64,000 bases of DNA, from NCBI RefSeq assembly GCF_011397635.1, contig NC_064773.1, positions 32,125,449 through 32,189,448 of the forward strand. Direction: 5' to 3'. The notes below the pieces were generated by a model. The model saw nothing but the letters and a program-made list of their open reading frames with translations, ran no database searches and was not told where the DNA came from. A program made the translations under genes and the position numbers. Positions within the stretch are counted from its first letter, which is position 1, and each line of letters starts with the position of its first letter. The stretch comes from Epinephelus fuscoguttatus (Eukaryota; Chordata; Actinopteri; Perciformes; Serranidae). Below are positions 36,901 to 46,400 of the stretch, one piece after another.

Positions 36901-39900
36901 ACATGGAGATTTCATTTGCCATCCAACGCAGCAAGGACATGATGTGCGGCGTGTGTATGGAGGTGGTGTTTGAGAAGGCCAACCCAAGCGAGCGCCGCTT
37001 TGGCATCCTCTCTAACTGCAGCCACTGCTACTGTCTAAAGTGCATTCGCAAGTGGAGGAGTGCCAAGCAGTTTGAGAGCAAAATCATCAAGTGAGTCACT
37101 TACACATGGCAAAGTAGGGCTCCATCACTCTGAGGCTAAATGATTTTGAATTTGAATCTCTCGTCGATTTTCTCAGAAGACTGTCAAATATTCACTAAAC
37201 AATTAAGTAGCTTTTATTGAGATATAGTCTGTAGAACATCAAAACAGATGACCAGAAAAGTTGTAAAATCTATGTGACAAACTGTGTAAAAATCCAGAGG
37301 TATTTGATTTCCAGGTAGTGAACCGAACAGAGCGCCCATGCAACTGAGAACCTTTGGACAGCACATTTTTTGTGTGATTTTGCTGATATTTCAGTTTAAA
37401 CCGTATTTCACATTTTATTCCTCTTTATAAAGCCAGTTCCCTAAATTGTCAGTGCAGGAAGTTACAGAGATGAATTTAGTTAAAGCTCATTTCTTCTGTG
37501 TGCTGGAGGGCAGACATCTGCCTGTTTATTCTGATAGGAAATGAAGACAAGTGAAATACTTTCAGGCATCCCATCTTGACAGAAATACAACAGTGCTGCA
37601 TGCAATATTAGCACATAATGTTGTATAGACAAGAGAAGCAGGTTCACTAAGTCAAGATCAGGTCATCCTCTTTATGTCCTTTTTTTAAATCCATTGTTAA
37701 ATGTGTAATTCACCTTTATTGCAATTGAATACTTTCAATTCCAAAGCAGCCTAAAGTTCTCAGTGAGGAATTTATTTTGTATTTTAAGCTCCTTTATTAA
37801 GAGCTCAAATAAAAAATCAATAACATTCAGAGGTTGTGAAATGTTTTCAGAATGAATTTCCAACTCTGGGATTGTAAGGCTGAGTTTTGAAAGCTTTTTA
37901 GGACGTTTGTAGCTGTAGGAACTGGGAACGTCTAAATAAAATCAATGAACACAACATTGATAGGTTAGGATCAGTTGAACATACAGTATGTAGTTTTCTG
38001 CCTCGAGGGGTCTCTTAATCAAAACGGTAACAAATAAAACAAGCGATGCTTTCAGAGCAGTCAGTTTCTCACAGTTAGGATTCTTTCAGTGTTCATTGTT
38101 AAGGAAGTTTTTACCAGGAACCGAATAATCCACAGAGATCTCCTCCTCTGAAAAACAAACCTACCAGGTGATTAAAAGTGGTAACAACACTGACCAAAGC
38201 GGCTTTACGTTAAAAATCAGTGTTTCTCTGATGGTGTTTGGCAACTTTTGCTCAGCTTGTTTCTCTGACAATTCAAGATCCAGACATCTGATGACTAGAA
38301 TCCTTCATCTAGCTGAAATATGTAGTCAAAAATGATCTAAAGATGATCCAAAGATCTAAAAATCATCATAAAATCGTAAAAAATGTGACTTAAAAGTGGA
38401 TGAGAAGCTATTTAAGACAGCACAACCCTGATGCATATGCTAAGAGAATATGAGGCCATTCAGTACGTTTACATGACATCGTAGAAAAGCGATTTATTGT
38501 GTGAAATCAACTAAGGCCCTGGTCGCAAAAAGCATTTTAGCAGCTGGAAGCGGCTTTTTGTAATTGTTTTTAATGAGAATAAAGCTTTTTGCTTGCTGTT
38601 TTTGCCTTGCCACACACCTTACATTGCTGCACTTTTTTTTTTTGCTGGAGCGCTCTGAACTCCTTGAGTTTAAAAAAAAAAAAAAAAAAAATCTAAACTC
38701 TTTTTCCACCTTGTCCAATTGGATGATTTGAGTGGCAGGACTTCTTTTGTATTCACAACAAGTTTACAGTTGGTAAACAATGGAGGAGAAACTGGTGGTA
38801 CTCAGTTACTTAGTAGGACCAATGGACCCCCTATAGTTAGTATTCATTTTGTTATGCTAGGCGTGACAACAGACAGCAGGTTGTCAAACTGGAAATGGCC
38901 ATCATGGAGGCGAAGCTGCTGAACCAACTGGTGGCACGCCCTGTGATCCACCCTCTTTCTTTTTTTTATGATGTCATGTACCCACAGATCTCCGCTTCCC
39001 TGTGCCCAACAAACTACTTGCTGACAGCCTCTCACCCTCAACCAGAGCTACAGCAAACACCCTCTGCCTGTCCATTTTAGTAACCAGCTGCTAATTACTA
39101 TCAAATAAAATAAATAAGCGGTAGATTGACTACACAGGAAGGTTAGGCTATGGAGATGAGGGGTTGGTTACCTGACAACAATAAAAGGGCACAGCAAGCG
39201 TGTTTTTACTAGTGGCAATTAAGTGCAATTTAAACAAAAAAAAAAAGTAGAGGTGTTTTGGGACCTGAAAAACGCTTTGTGTGTGTGATTGGGGCCCATG
39301 TTAGTGTGACTGAAATCGTACAAAATCAGATTTCTCAAAGTCGGATTGGGGGTCAAAACTAGCTGAGGCACTCTGCGCATGCTTCAAAGTTTCCGCCCTG
39401 GGAAATGCGTGACAGAAGAAGAAGCTGGTAACAGCATGGCGAAATCTACATACAGAGGCATACATTTTTGGATGAATAAAAGGTACAGAGCTGTAAAGTT
39501 GTCCACCGTGGTACCAGTTTGCCTCTAGCTAACCACAGCTAACCGTAGCCCATACTTTCCCTTGACATCTTAATTTATGGGAATGCTTTGTTGTAAAGAA
39601 AATATGGGCAGATAGATGGAGTTTTGTTAACAGGTTGTGTTCTTATTGTAATGTTCTGGTCAGGTTGCCACACTGGCCCAATGCCAGTCACCACACAGCT
39701 GATGTTTCAATTTCAATCAATCAATTTTATTTATACAGCCCAATATCACAAATCACAATTTGCCTCACAGGGCTTTACAGCATACGACATCCCTCTGTCC
39801 TTATGACCCTCGCAGCGGATAAGGAAAAACTCCCCAAAAAAACCCCTTTAACGGGGAAAAAAAACGGTAGAAACCTCAGGAAGAGCAACTGAGGAGGGAT

Positions 39901-42900
39901 CCCTCTTCCAGGACGGACAGACGTGCAATAGATGTCGTACAGAACAGATCAGCATAACAAATTAACAGTAATCCACATGACACAATGAGACAGAGAGAGA
40001 GAGAGAGAGAGATGCAGGTAATGACAGTAGCTTACAACAACATTATTGAAAGTAATAATATTATAGTTATAGTTCTGGCTACTGTGGTACAATATGTTGA
40101 AAGTATGTATTAATATCTGGCAGTATACATGTGTGACAATAGTCGTGTATAATAACAGTAGAAGAATGACTAATGATAGCAGCAGCAGGAGGCATCTGGC
40201 AGGACCACGGCAGCAGCACAACCACACACGTCACGCTGTCCAGGCACCGCTGCGATATGAGTTAATCTGAGAGACAGTGGAGCACAAAGGTTTAACAGTA
40301 CTTGTACCAGACTCTCAATGTTCCAGGACTCTTTCCACCACTTGTTTTCTTCTCCTCGCAGGTCTTGCCCAGAGTGTCGAATCACATCTAACTTTGTCAT
40401 CCCAAGCGAGTACTGGGTGGAGGATAAGGACGACAAGCAGAAACTCATCCAGAAATACAAGGATGGCATGGGGTACACAAAGGATACACATCCACACACT
40501 CACTACACAAAGTGCTGCACTGAAGCCTTGTTTCTACCAACTGCTTTGTATCTACTACAGGAAACAAACAAACCAGAGAAACAGGGACACAATGCATACA
40601 GTTTTTCTCCTTCTTTAGTTTTCACTAAAGCTGAAGCTGAGTTTCCTTGTCTTTTCTTTAAAGGTATTTAATGAAGCAGCTTCTTCTTGTAATTTTCTGG
40701 TCTTTTGAAATTGTTAAATATCAGCAATGCAAAGTCCATTATTTTCCCTTCAGGATGGAGCAGACAGATTTTGAATAGAAAGCTGTTGCGGGTGGATGTG
40801 ATGAGTGGGTTGGTGAATCTGCAGGAGTGGGTGGCGATGGTGGGAAGCTCTACAGGGAGCGGGCTGATGCATGATGTAAACAAACACACATGTAACCTTA
40901 ACACAGTAGGCAGTATCGAGGTCAGCACAATGATTGAAGTCATGTTTGAATATCGTACGATAAGTTGATAACAACATTATTATGACAGGTTTACTTGGAA
41001 TCACTGAGACAATCTCACTTTCTGTTCGTATTCTCTGGCTTCTTCTTGTTCTCTCCAGGAGTAAACCGTGTCGATACTTTGACGAGGGTCGTGGAACATG
41101 TCCTTTTGGCTCAAATTGCTTCTATAAGCACGCTTTCCCCGATGGTCGGCTGGAGGAGGCTCAACCACAGCGAAGACAGACTGGGTCCAACAGCAGGAAT
41201 CGGGTAACAGCTCGCACTAACACCCTGTCATTGCACCAGCAAGTACTCCTAAACATACATAAGATAGTCACAGTTTGTATGATAGCCAAAGTTTTCTTTA
41301 CTGGTACATGTAAGGATTGTTAATGCTGTCAGAAGCCTCTGCTTTTACTCTGCCAGTAAAAGTAACCACAGCTCCTCAGCTGTAGCACCCTCTGCTGGAT
41401 GTGGAAAGTATGATATGTGATAACATGCACAGTGATCAGGAAAATAAAAACTCGTCTGAGGTGTAATGATGAACAGAAACCCTGCCATTAATAGTGCCAT
41501 ACTGAAAATGTAGTGCATTTATGGAGCTTGGAGAGTAAACAGAGTAAGTTATGTGTTGGAAAGCTCTGATGTTGCAGCCCCAAAATGGCCACCAACAGTT
41601 AACATGTGCAAAGGCAGTAGTGTGACAGGATGGTTGTACAGAATTACAGAATAAGATTTTAGTTGAAATTAGTAAAATGAACATTATTTACATTATTCAG
41701 GGATTTCTATCTGTTACTCAGTGCAGGTTCCATTGTTAAATGTGAATAATAAATGAAACGGAAAATACAGTTTTGCAAACGATGTCAAATGGTGAACAGA
41801 TATGTGAGGCATGAAGGAAGTTTCACAGTTAAGACCTGTTTTTATTGACTATCCTCTTCTCTTATCAAATGAGTATTGTTTGAATGCAGTCATTCATGTC
41901 TGTTATGCTATTTTTTAGGGCTGCCCCTGACCAAGAATTTTCCTAGTTGACCAATAGTTGTCATTTAGGGCCATTAGTCGACTAGTCGCCTGCATGTTTA
42001 CGATATTAATGTAATTATTAAATTATTAAATTATATTTTGAATGAGGGAACACAATGGTTTGAGTTGAAGGTCTGAGAGGGAATAGTATCAGTATCATTG
42101 TTAACACTGTGCTACATTACAGAGAAATACAAAACCATACCAATGAACTTTCATTAATATAGGTCCATATTTTATCTACAAGTGCGCGTCACACACTGAG
42201 CGAGCCGCCTGTTAATGATGCTGTCAGCAAAGCAGTAATGATTGTGCTAAGTGGCTAATGGGCATGTAGCTACTCCATGTTTCAGATGATACTTCATGTT
42301 TGTACTGGACGAATGTTTGCCTGCAGAGTTCACATATCACTTTAGGTTCGTCCTCCACCTTCTCAGAATGATCCCACACTTTGGATTTCCTGCCATGCAT
42401 GGTCACCTCCTGTGTCTGTCCTTTCAAATTAAATTCCCACATGGTCCAGTCATATAGGATTTGATTTATTTTGACGAGGTGCAGCTCCTAATAGAGTTTC
42501 AGTTTTGTTTTCTTTTTTTGTGACTAAATGACCAATTAAATCTTACCGACTAACAACCTTTCTGTCGACTAACAGTTGGTCAGCTATTAGGGGGCAGCCC
42601 TACTCTATATAATTTAATTGGGAAGTAGACAACTTTTCAGATAAAGCTGTCTGCTTATCAACTCCTTGATGATGGCAGAATAAAGTACTGTCCACCACTG
42701 CTCATTTCAGAAATGCCACCACAAGAAAATGTGTTTTTTGTTTCTATTATCAAACAGAAAATGGATCACAGATGTTTGTTGTCTGGCTGCCAGTGTTAGC
42801 TAATGTGCTAACAATAGTGAGCCTTAATTTTCCCCGGATTGTACCTGGGTCCAAACAGGAACCTATCTAAACACACATTATATTACATAAACATGTTTTC

Positions 42901-43321
42901 TTGCAGTGTCCTGTCTAAAATGAGCAGTGGTGAAAGTTACAATATTCTGTTATGATCAAGGAGTTGATAAGCAGTCCGTGTTAGCTAGCTTGCGCTAGTT
43001 GAAAGGTTGTCTGTTTCCGCATTAAATGATATTATATGGGAACAGTATTTATGGTTTCCAGAGTATGTTCTTGTTGGGAAAATAAAACCCTCTCCTCTTT
43101 CCTCCCAGAACTCGAGGCGAACACCACTGTGGGACATCTTTGACGAGCGGGAAAGCACCGACTCCTTTGACAACGAGGACGAGGAGATGGTGACGTTTGA
43201 GCTGAGCGAGATGCTCCTCATGCTGCTCGCCGCAGGAACCGACGACGAGGTGACAGATTCAGAGGATGAATGGGACTTGTTTCACGAGGAGCTGGACGAT
43301 TTCTATGAGATTTACCTATAG
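15715..43321 (+). CDS. mkrn1: Makorin-1, RING E3 ubiquitin ligase (8 exons, 431 aa)
   Basis: Coding exons: 15715-15788, 16477-16608, 27345-27526, 35325-35548, 36876-37090, 40362-40472, 41059-41203 and 43109-43321. All introns are GT-AG and all phases join. The product has two N-terminal C3H zinc fingers (C24/C32/C38/H42 and C54/C62/C68/H72), a third (C161/C169/C175/H179) followed by the makorin-specific Cys-His segment, and a C3HC4 RING (C228, C231, C252, H254, C257, C260, C278, C281). A fourth C3H finger (C317/C327/C333/H337) and a very acidic C-terminus complete it. This order and length are those of makorin-1. Family knowledge: makorins bind RNA through the C3H fingers and transfer ubiquitin through the RING. 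MKRN1 is favoured over the paralogue MKRN2 because of the Ala-rich N-terminus and acidic tail. The ATG at 15715 is in the CpG-rich region and is the first in frame. Introns 2, 3, 5 and 7 are packed with transposons. Confidence 0.96.
16477..16608 (+). CDS. mkrn1: mkrn1 exon 2
   Basis: The acceptor is TTTTCAG|A and the donor AG|GTAAAG. It encodes the rest of zinc finger 1 and nearly all of zinc finger 2 ([15 protein letters not shown]). Confidence 0.95.
17185..17660 (-). repeat. Interspersed repeat family A, copy 4
   Basis: The block 'aataaagccaacactgaggtg' to 'acagcctggtacaaaaaaa' parallels 5170-5268. The downstream phrases 'aagcttaaaattatt' and 'gagtaacatcccagtagctac' parallel the long copy at 5128-5850. 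It lies in mkrn1 intron 2. Confidence 0.6.
18298..18490. mobile_element. Short 'ATCGATAT/GTGATAT'-type DNA element remnant
   Basis: The left edge is 'ggccagtatatcaatattt' and the right part 'tattgaggtatttagtcaaaaatattgtgatattt'. The middle phrase 'ccagactgttctagctgctc' is one I recognise from a short dispersed repeat of percomorph genomes with ends rich in TATCGATATCG-like words. It is decayed and has no coding content. Superfamily uncertain. Confidence 0.4.
19087..19163. repeat. Pyrimidine (CT)n-rich simple repeat
   Basis: A run of CTCT/CCCTCT motifs, with a second C/T-rich tract at about 19220-19262 and 19340-19370, inside mkrn1 intron 2. It gives rise to overlapping artefactual frames on both strands. 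Confidence 0.8.
20453..20956. mobile_element. hAT-type element with 8-bp target duplication (composite)
   Basis: The left end reads TAGTGTTGCACGGTATACC. The right end, reverse-complemented, reads TAGTGTTGTCACGATACCA. The flanks are AATTGTGT (20445-20452) and AATTGTAT (20957-20964), an 8-bp direct repeat with one mismatch, typical of hAT insertion. Inside, at 20831, is a second right-end-like sequence (reverse complement TAGGGGTGTAACGGTACC). The stretch near 20715-20770 can be read as a degraded BED-finger-like 'NTNLVKHL' motif. This suggests an internally deleted or composite derivative of an autonomous hAT. It is in mkrn1 intron 2. Confidence 0.75.
21776..22146. mobile_element. Dispersed element family D, copy 1
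   Basis: The ends are roughly inverted: GGGGCCGTGCAAATGC at the left and, reverse-complemented from the right, GGGGCCATACACACGC. Internal phrases 'agctttacatctgtc', 'agcacctggtagaagatcag' and 'ctgcactcagaatttca' are found in reverse complement at about 54100-54330, proving dispersal. No open frame of note and no clear target duplication. Confidence 0.5.
24932..25575. mobile_element. Putative DNA transposon remnant ('GTTTACATGCAC' ends)
   Basis: Starts with 'cagtatgtttacatgcac'; near the right end 'gcgtttacatgcacatgtac' repeats the word. Words of the form 'aatcggagtt' and 'aactccgat' are repeated many times in both orientations near both ends. An internal frame (25198-25407) begins [18 protein letters not shown], and its position and nature could fit the N-terminus of a Harbinger-like nuclease, but I cannot confirm this. 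The start word also occurs at 38459, and part of its right end is found at 28217-28241. Confidence 0.45.
26395..26740 (-). pseudogene. LINE C-terminal fragment (second L2/CR1-like subfamily)
   Basis: On the minus strand, 26640-26520 reads as [21 protein letters not shown] followed by [11 protein letters not shown]. After that comes a frame-shifted block readable as [14 protein letters not shown] to about 26465. These are the final blocks of the C-terminal region of L2/CR1-like LINE polymerase proteins (RAFS-SAP-LWN-LP, then FK--LKT-LF). It is distinct in sequence from the copy at 9907-10302. Dead fragment in mkrn1 intron 2. Confidence 0.65.
27345..27526 (+). CDS. mkrn1: mkrn1 exon 3
   Basis: The acceptor is TCCTCAG|G and the donor G|GTGAGT. 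It encodes the last residues of zinc finger 2 (YEHCKP) and a Pro/Ser-rich linker ending GQPYCGR, about 60 residues. Confidence 0.95.
28325..29031 (+). pseudogene. L1 ORF1 (RNA-binding protein), one frameshift
   Basis: The first frame (28325-28876) encodes a coiled-coil-like N-terminus with regular hydrophobic spacing. An RRM-like part follows, with [12 protein letters not shown] and [15 protein letters not shown], characteristic of L1 ORF1p. Near 28840-28870 the reading shifts by one frame, and the C-terminal domain ([17 protein letters not shown], then [16 protein letters not shown]) continues to a stop at 29029-29031. Total about 235 residues, normal for fish L1 ORF1. One indel has broken it. 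Confidence 0.85.
29032..30072 (+). other. L1 inter-ORF region
   Basis: About 1 kb between ORF1 and ORF2 with a poly-C run at about 29078-29090 and AT-rich sequence after. No coding content supported; the small frames here are accidental. Confidence 0.6.
30073..31644 (+). pseudogene. L1 ORF2 fragment (endonuclease plus start of reverse transcriptase)
   Basis: 30079-30440 encodes the N-terminal endonuclease half ([14 protein letters not shown], then FLQETLL, then VSSVYAPN). The frame then changes, and an estimated 80 or so residues of endonuclease are absent. From about 30500 the text resumes with [12 protein letters not shown] and ISDHSPVLI, which hold the conserved catalytic SDH motif. A linker follows, then the start of the reverse transcriptase ([35 protein letters not shown]). 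A stop at 31575-31577 interrupts it, and L1-like sequence ([16 protein letters not shown]) runs on to about 31644 before the Crypton fragment begins. Catalytic YADD and everything beyond are missing. Confidence 0.85.
31647..31883 (-). pseudogene. Crypton-type tyrosine recombinase fragment
   Basis: On the minus strand, from 31883 downward, the frame reads [18 protein letters not shown], then [19 protein letters not shown], and ends [11 protein letters not shown]. This matches the C-terminal catalytic region of the DUF3504/Crypton tyrosine recombinases, a fold shared by the domesticated vertebrate genes KIAA1958, QRICH1 and ZMYM2. HSLR is the HxxR catalytic box. The fragment stops right after this box, at the junction with L1 sequence (about 31647), so the final catalytic Tyr is absent. 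The following 150 bases (to about 32040) may be non-coding sequence from the same element. Confidence 0.75.
32454..33059. mobile_element. TTAA-flanked MITE with 65-bp internal tandem duplication
   Basis: The terminal inverted repeats are AAGAGCTATATGTAAGAA (left) and AGGCGCTGTATGTAAGAA (right, reverse-complemented), 15 of 18 identical. TTAA is present on both sides (32450-32453 and 33060-33063). It has no transposase. Inside, a 65-bp unit beginning GTTAGCAGTGTCCCGGTACA is repeated twice (32736 and 32801). TTAA targets fit piggyBac- or Kolobok-mobilised elements. A 147-codon open frame across the element has no family resemblance and is taken as chance. Confidence 0.8.
33540..34498. mobile_element. 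Non-autonomous DNA transposon with perfect 8-bp target duplication (hAT-like)
   Basis: The ends are inverted: GGGTGCTTTCACACCT near the left (33544) and, reverse-complemented from the right, AGGTGCTTTTACACCT (from about 34494). GTGTTTCT flanks it on both sides (33532-33539 and 34499-34506). Within both ends, words such as 'ggttcggt' and 'accgaacc' form further inverted subterminal similarity. No transposase. It is in mkrn1 intron 3. Confidence 0.75.
35325..35548 (+). CDS. mkrn1: mkrn1 exon 4
   Basis: The acceptor is TGTGCAG|C and the donor AAG|GTAACC. It encodes an acidic stretch, the third C3H finger ([20 protein letters not shown]) and the start of the makorin Cys-His domain ([13 protein letters not shown]). 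Confidence 0.96.
35549..36875 (+). other. mkrn1: mkrn1 intron 4
   Basis: 1.3-kb intron; no clear repeat terminus or additional exon was recognised. Confidence 0.8.
36876..37090 (+). CDS. mkrn1: mkrn1 exon 5 (most of RING)
   Basis: The acceptor is TCCTAG|G and the donor AA|GTGAGT. It encodes the Cys-His tail ([19 protein letters not shown]) and six of the eight RING metal ligands (C228, C231, C252, H254, C257, C260). Trp264, just after them (IRKWR), is the usual E2-contact position. Confidence 0.97.
37091..40361 (+). other. mkrn1: mkrn1 intron 5
   Basis: 3.3-kb intron. A word 'cattcagtacgtttacatg' at 38457 matches the start of the element at 24932, and the following kilobase to about 39480 looks like a diverged member of that family. 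The right part holds a LINE 3' end (39709-40290) that stops only 72 bases before exon 6. Confidence 0.75.
39709..40290 (-). mobile_element. LINE 3' UTR copy (same family as 9060-10300)
   Basis: Near-identical over about 550 bases to the 3' UTR at 9165-9700 (for example 'gggctttacagcatacgacatccc' split over 39770-39795). On the minus strand it ends in a TTGA-type tail (plus strand 'tcaatcaatcaa' at 39714-39725), typical of a LINE 3' terminus. No coding part is included, so it is a strongly 5'-truncated insertion. Similarity stops at about 40290. Confidence 0.8.
40362..40472 (+). CDS. mkrn1: mkrn1 exon 6 (end of RING)
   Basis: The acceptor is CTCGCAG|G and the donor GG|GTACAC. It supplies the last two RING ligands (SCPECR) and the conserved segment [15 protein letters not shown], ending KYKDGMG. 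Confidence 0.95.
41059..41203 (+). CDS. mkrn1: mkrn1 exon 7 (fourth C3H finger)
   Basis: The acceptor is CTCCAG|G and the donor CGG|GTAACA. It encodes [22 protein letters not shown], then a Gln/Arg-rich linker. Confidence 0.96.
41204..43108 (+). other. mkrn1: mkrn1 intron 7
   Basis: 1.9-kb intron that includes a hAT element with BED-finger remnant (41916-42602). The remainder is AT-rich without supported coding content. Confidence 0.8.
41916..42602 (-). mobile_element. hAT transposon remnant with decayed BED zinc finger
   Basis: The terminal inverted repeats are TAGGGCTGCCCCTGACC (left) and TAGGGCTGCCCCCTAATAG (right, reverse-complemented). Flanking octamers CTATTTTT and CTCTATAT agree at five of eight positions, so the target duplication has decayed or is uncertain. 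On the minus strand near 42390-42250 the frame reads [19 protein letters not shown], then ICELCRQTF. This is the N-terminal BED-type zinc finger (W, then CxxC) of hAT/ZBED transposases, but the distal His ligands are disrupted. The rest of the transposase is deleted. Confidence 0.75.
43109..43321 (+). CDS. mkrn1: mkrn1 exon 8 (C-terminus and stop)
   Basis: The acceptor is CTCCCAG|A. It encodes [16 protein letters not shown] and a strongly acidic tail (repeated Asp/Glu, [13 protein letters not shown]) ending at TAG 43319-43321. Confidence 0.97.
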   Translation, partial: NSRRTPLWDIFDERESTDSFDNEDEEMVTFELSEMLLMLLAAGTDDEVTDSEDEWDLFHEELDDFYEIYL

Positions 43322-43451
43322 CAGCCCCACCCACTATCCCCACCCGCCCTCATGTATATTAGACACTAGAATGGACTGTCTTGTGCGAGTGATGGACAGT
43401 AGCTTTTCCCCCACCCCCCTGTATTGTGGCAGTGCCTTTAAGCAGGCCATT

Positions 43452-43457
43452 AATAAA
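43452..43457 (+). promoter_or_regulatory. mkrn1: mkrn1 polyadenylation signal (AATAAA)
   Basis: Canonical hexamer about 130 bases after the stop codon, followed by an A-rich stretch from 43479. Further AATAAA-like hexamers occur at about 43456 and near 43594, so longer 3' ends are possible. Confidence 0.65.
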
Positions 43458-43499
43458 ATAAATGAACTTATAAAAGATTAAAAAAAAAAAGAAAAGAAA

Positions 43500-46400
43500 A
43501 AAAATTCAGCAAGTCAGTGCGCTCGTGCTAAACATTTTCTAGACATCTATCCTTGTGGGTCTATCTTGTGCGGTTCATGTTAAAAGGAAAAATAATAAAA
43601 TGACAAAAAGAGCTCAATATAAGATTTAACAAAATTATAACTTCAAATATTGCTAATAAACATTGTCAAGTTTATTTGTGGGTGTGGGTTTGACTTGTTT
43701 ATCATCTACCCAGGTGTTAATACATACTTCTGAGACTCTGAGGATGCACTCGAATTTACTCCGCACCATTTACTGTAATCGTGATGGGCATGTTGTAAGA
43801 TTTTACATACCTTTTTTTTTCCTTTAAGCTGCTGATAGCCAGTATATTGTGCTGATGTTTAATACATTTACCATAATCATCTCCATGTTGTACTGAAAAA
43901 TATTTACTGTCCCCTTTATTCAGGGTCAGAAAGTCTTTCATGAGGCATTTAGAACATAAACTGTCCATCAGAGCCCAAACAGTCAAACTGTTGTGAGGTT
44001 TTACCACCAGCCCTGATCCTGAGTAGCCGTGTTTGTAACTTGGACATTTCATAGACTGAGCAGGTTTACAAAGGCTGATCTGCAGCTGTGGGATTTAAAG
44101 TGAAATTTCTAGAGCACACTGATCTGCGATTTCACTGTCACAGAAAAATTTCCAGTGTCGGAATAAAATCACGACAGTTTTCCCTTTGGTGTTGCGTGCT
44201 CCTGTGATCTGGCTAGTTTGGTGTAAAGTGGTCATAAGAGGTAGTATGAGCTGTCTTTTTCTCGTCCTGATGTTCCGATAAAATCAAACGAGTTAAATAA
44301 TATGCAAGTTTTTAGCCTTGGCTCATGCAAATACTGAAGTTGAATGATGTGAACGTTGTCAACAAACAATGTACTCCAACGTGAGATGTTAAATTGTAGT
44401 TGGAATGAAAACTGGGTTGACATGTCTAACAACATTAGAATTTCACGTTGAGTGGACGTTAACTTTGTGAAGTATACATTGGATTTTGTTCTCCGTACCT
44501 TACATCATGTTGTTACTGTAGGTCAAGATGACTTTGGCACGAGAAGTTTGGAAGACGATGGATTTTTGTAACTTAAAACCGACAAAATATCAACATCATC
44601 TGTCGTCAGTATTTTACGCCAAATTGACGTTGGGATTAGACCTCCCGATACTGAATTTTCGTCACTGGACATCACAACCTAAATTTAAATATCAACATCG
44701 AATGACGGTGGTGGCCAGTTTGGAGGGGTCAGTGTTTAATTTGGCGTGTATCTGATCTATCAACTAGCACTTACTTTAGTGAGAAATCTCTCATTCCTCT
44801 CATTCTTACGGTCTCGTCTCGCTAAAATAGTGCTGCTAACCATCGGAGGCTGGTAGCAATTTGAGGCAACAGAATCCAAAATGTCAAGTTTGTCCACTGA
44901 TACAGTTTATCTTTATGCATTATATTGATGCCGAATTCACAAGTGTACTGTCGACATTTGACGCCTTTTGTCTTGTGTTTGTAGAATCATGTGTTTTTGC
45001 ACACACTAAGAAATTAATATTTAATATTTTTTAAAGGGAGTTTGATCATCCTCCAGTAGCAGGATGGAAAACAATCTCAAAAGGACTCCAGTTGTAGTTG
45101 TGTAAATAGTGACCCTGCAAGATCCCAAGTCCTCTAGCATATGGTGTGCATAGTTTGAGGCCACAGAGTGCTGCTCAGTGCTCCCGCTGGTGGCTGGAAG
45201 CTATACTACAGCTATACTACTGAACAAAAGCCACCAGTGGCAGCACCGAGCTTACTGCTGCTGAGTGTGCTGCAGTCAAGAGTCTCATTCACTGCTCAGT
45301 GAAGTGTCTGGGTTACAAAGACAATGATCTAGGACCCTGATGCATTGTATGACAGGTCCTGGATCAAGGCTAGGGGTAAAAAACTAAGTGGCTACGGGCT
45401 AAATGACCCCTACCTTCCTCTTTTATCACACACAGACACACACACACCTGTGCATCTGTAGTGAATCTGGGAAACATACTGCCTTTGAATGAAGAATGAA
45501 TTTACTGTGCAATTAAGGTGAAATGTCATGTCAGGTTTTCCAGACACTTTTGTTTTTCTGTGATCCAACTACAAAGCTCTAACTTCTCTTTGGTCCAATT
45601 TGCTCCCGCATCAGTAAACAGCTATGTCACTCAGACAAAATACAAAGAACTTTGTTTCAAATCTTCTCCCTACACCATCCTGAATCTCAGCATCCAGGAA
45701 CACCTGTGGTACCAAAAGACAACTCCTTTGTCAGAACCCGGCTAAAGAGTCAACACTTTAAGCTCTTCAGCAGACTTGCAGTGCAGAGAATTGTGGAGCT
45801 GAGACACTTTTAGTTTCCCCACAGCACCAGTGTGAAGTGTAGATTCACTGCTCTGTGTTGGCTTCACTGAGTAACGCTTTGCTGCTGAGATGTTCATCCA
45901 CAGACTCCATAGCCGGTCTCAACCTGTTAAACTCCATCGGAATGCATATGTTTATACTGAAATGTGTGTTTTCTATGTTCCACAGCCATCCATCTTAACT
46001 TGAAATTAAAGTTTATTATCAATCTCTGTGCTGTGTGGAGTCTGACTCTTTGTCTGTTGTCTTGTCTTGTCTGAATTACGGAGAAGCTCTGAGAAAGCCA
46101 CTGCACACTACCTGCTCAGCACTGAACAGCAAGTAGACACAGTTAGAGACTAGCTGGTGAACATAGTGGAGCATTTAGCAGCTAAAGATGCATATATTAA
46201 AAGCAGGAGTTGGTGGAGACCAAAAACAGAGCTGAAAGAGAGTATATTGGACTGTTTGCCAGGCTGTTCACCCTAAAAACTTTATAAAGTGTTTTGTCAG
46301 TGTGGTGTTTTCACCTCTGATCTGCTGCTTCAGAGTAAACTGATTTGAGCTTTTTAATTTCAAGTGTTTTTAGGGAAATGCACCACCAAAGTGCAATATC

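Noticed and set aside
41908-42610. Clear 8-bp target duplication around the BED-finger hAT element
   Set aside because: The flanking octamers agree at only five of eight positions, so I do not claim the duplication although the inverted ends are good.
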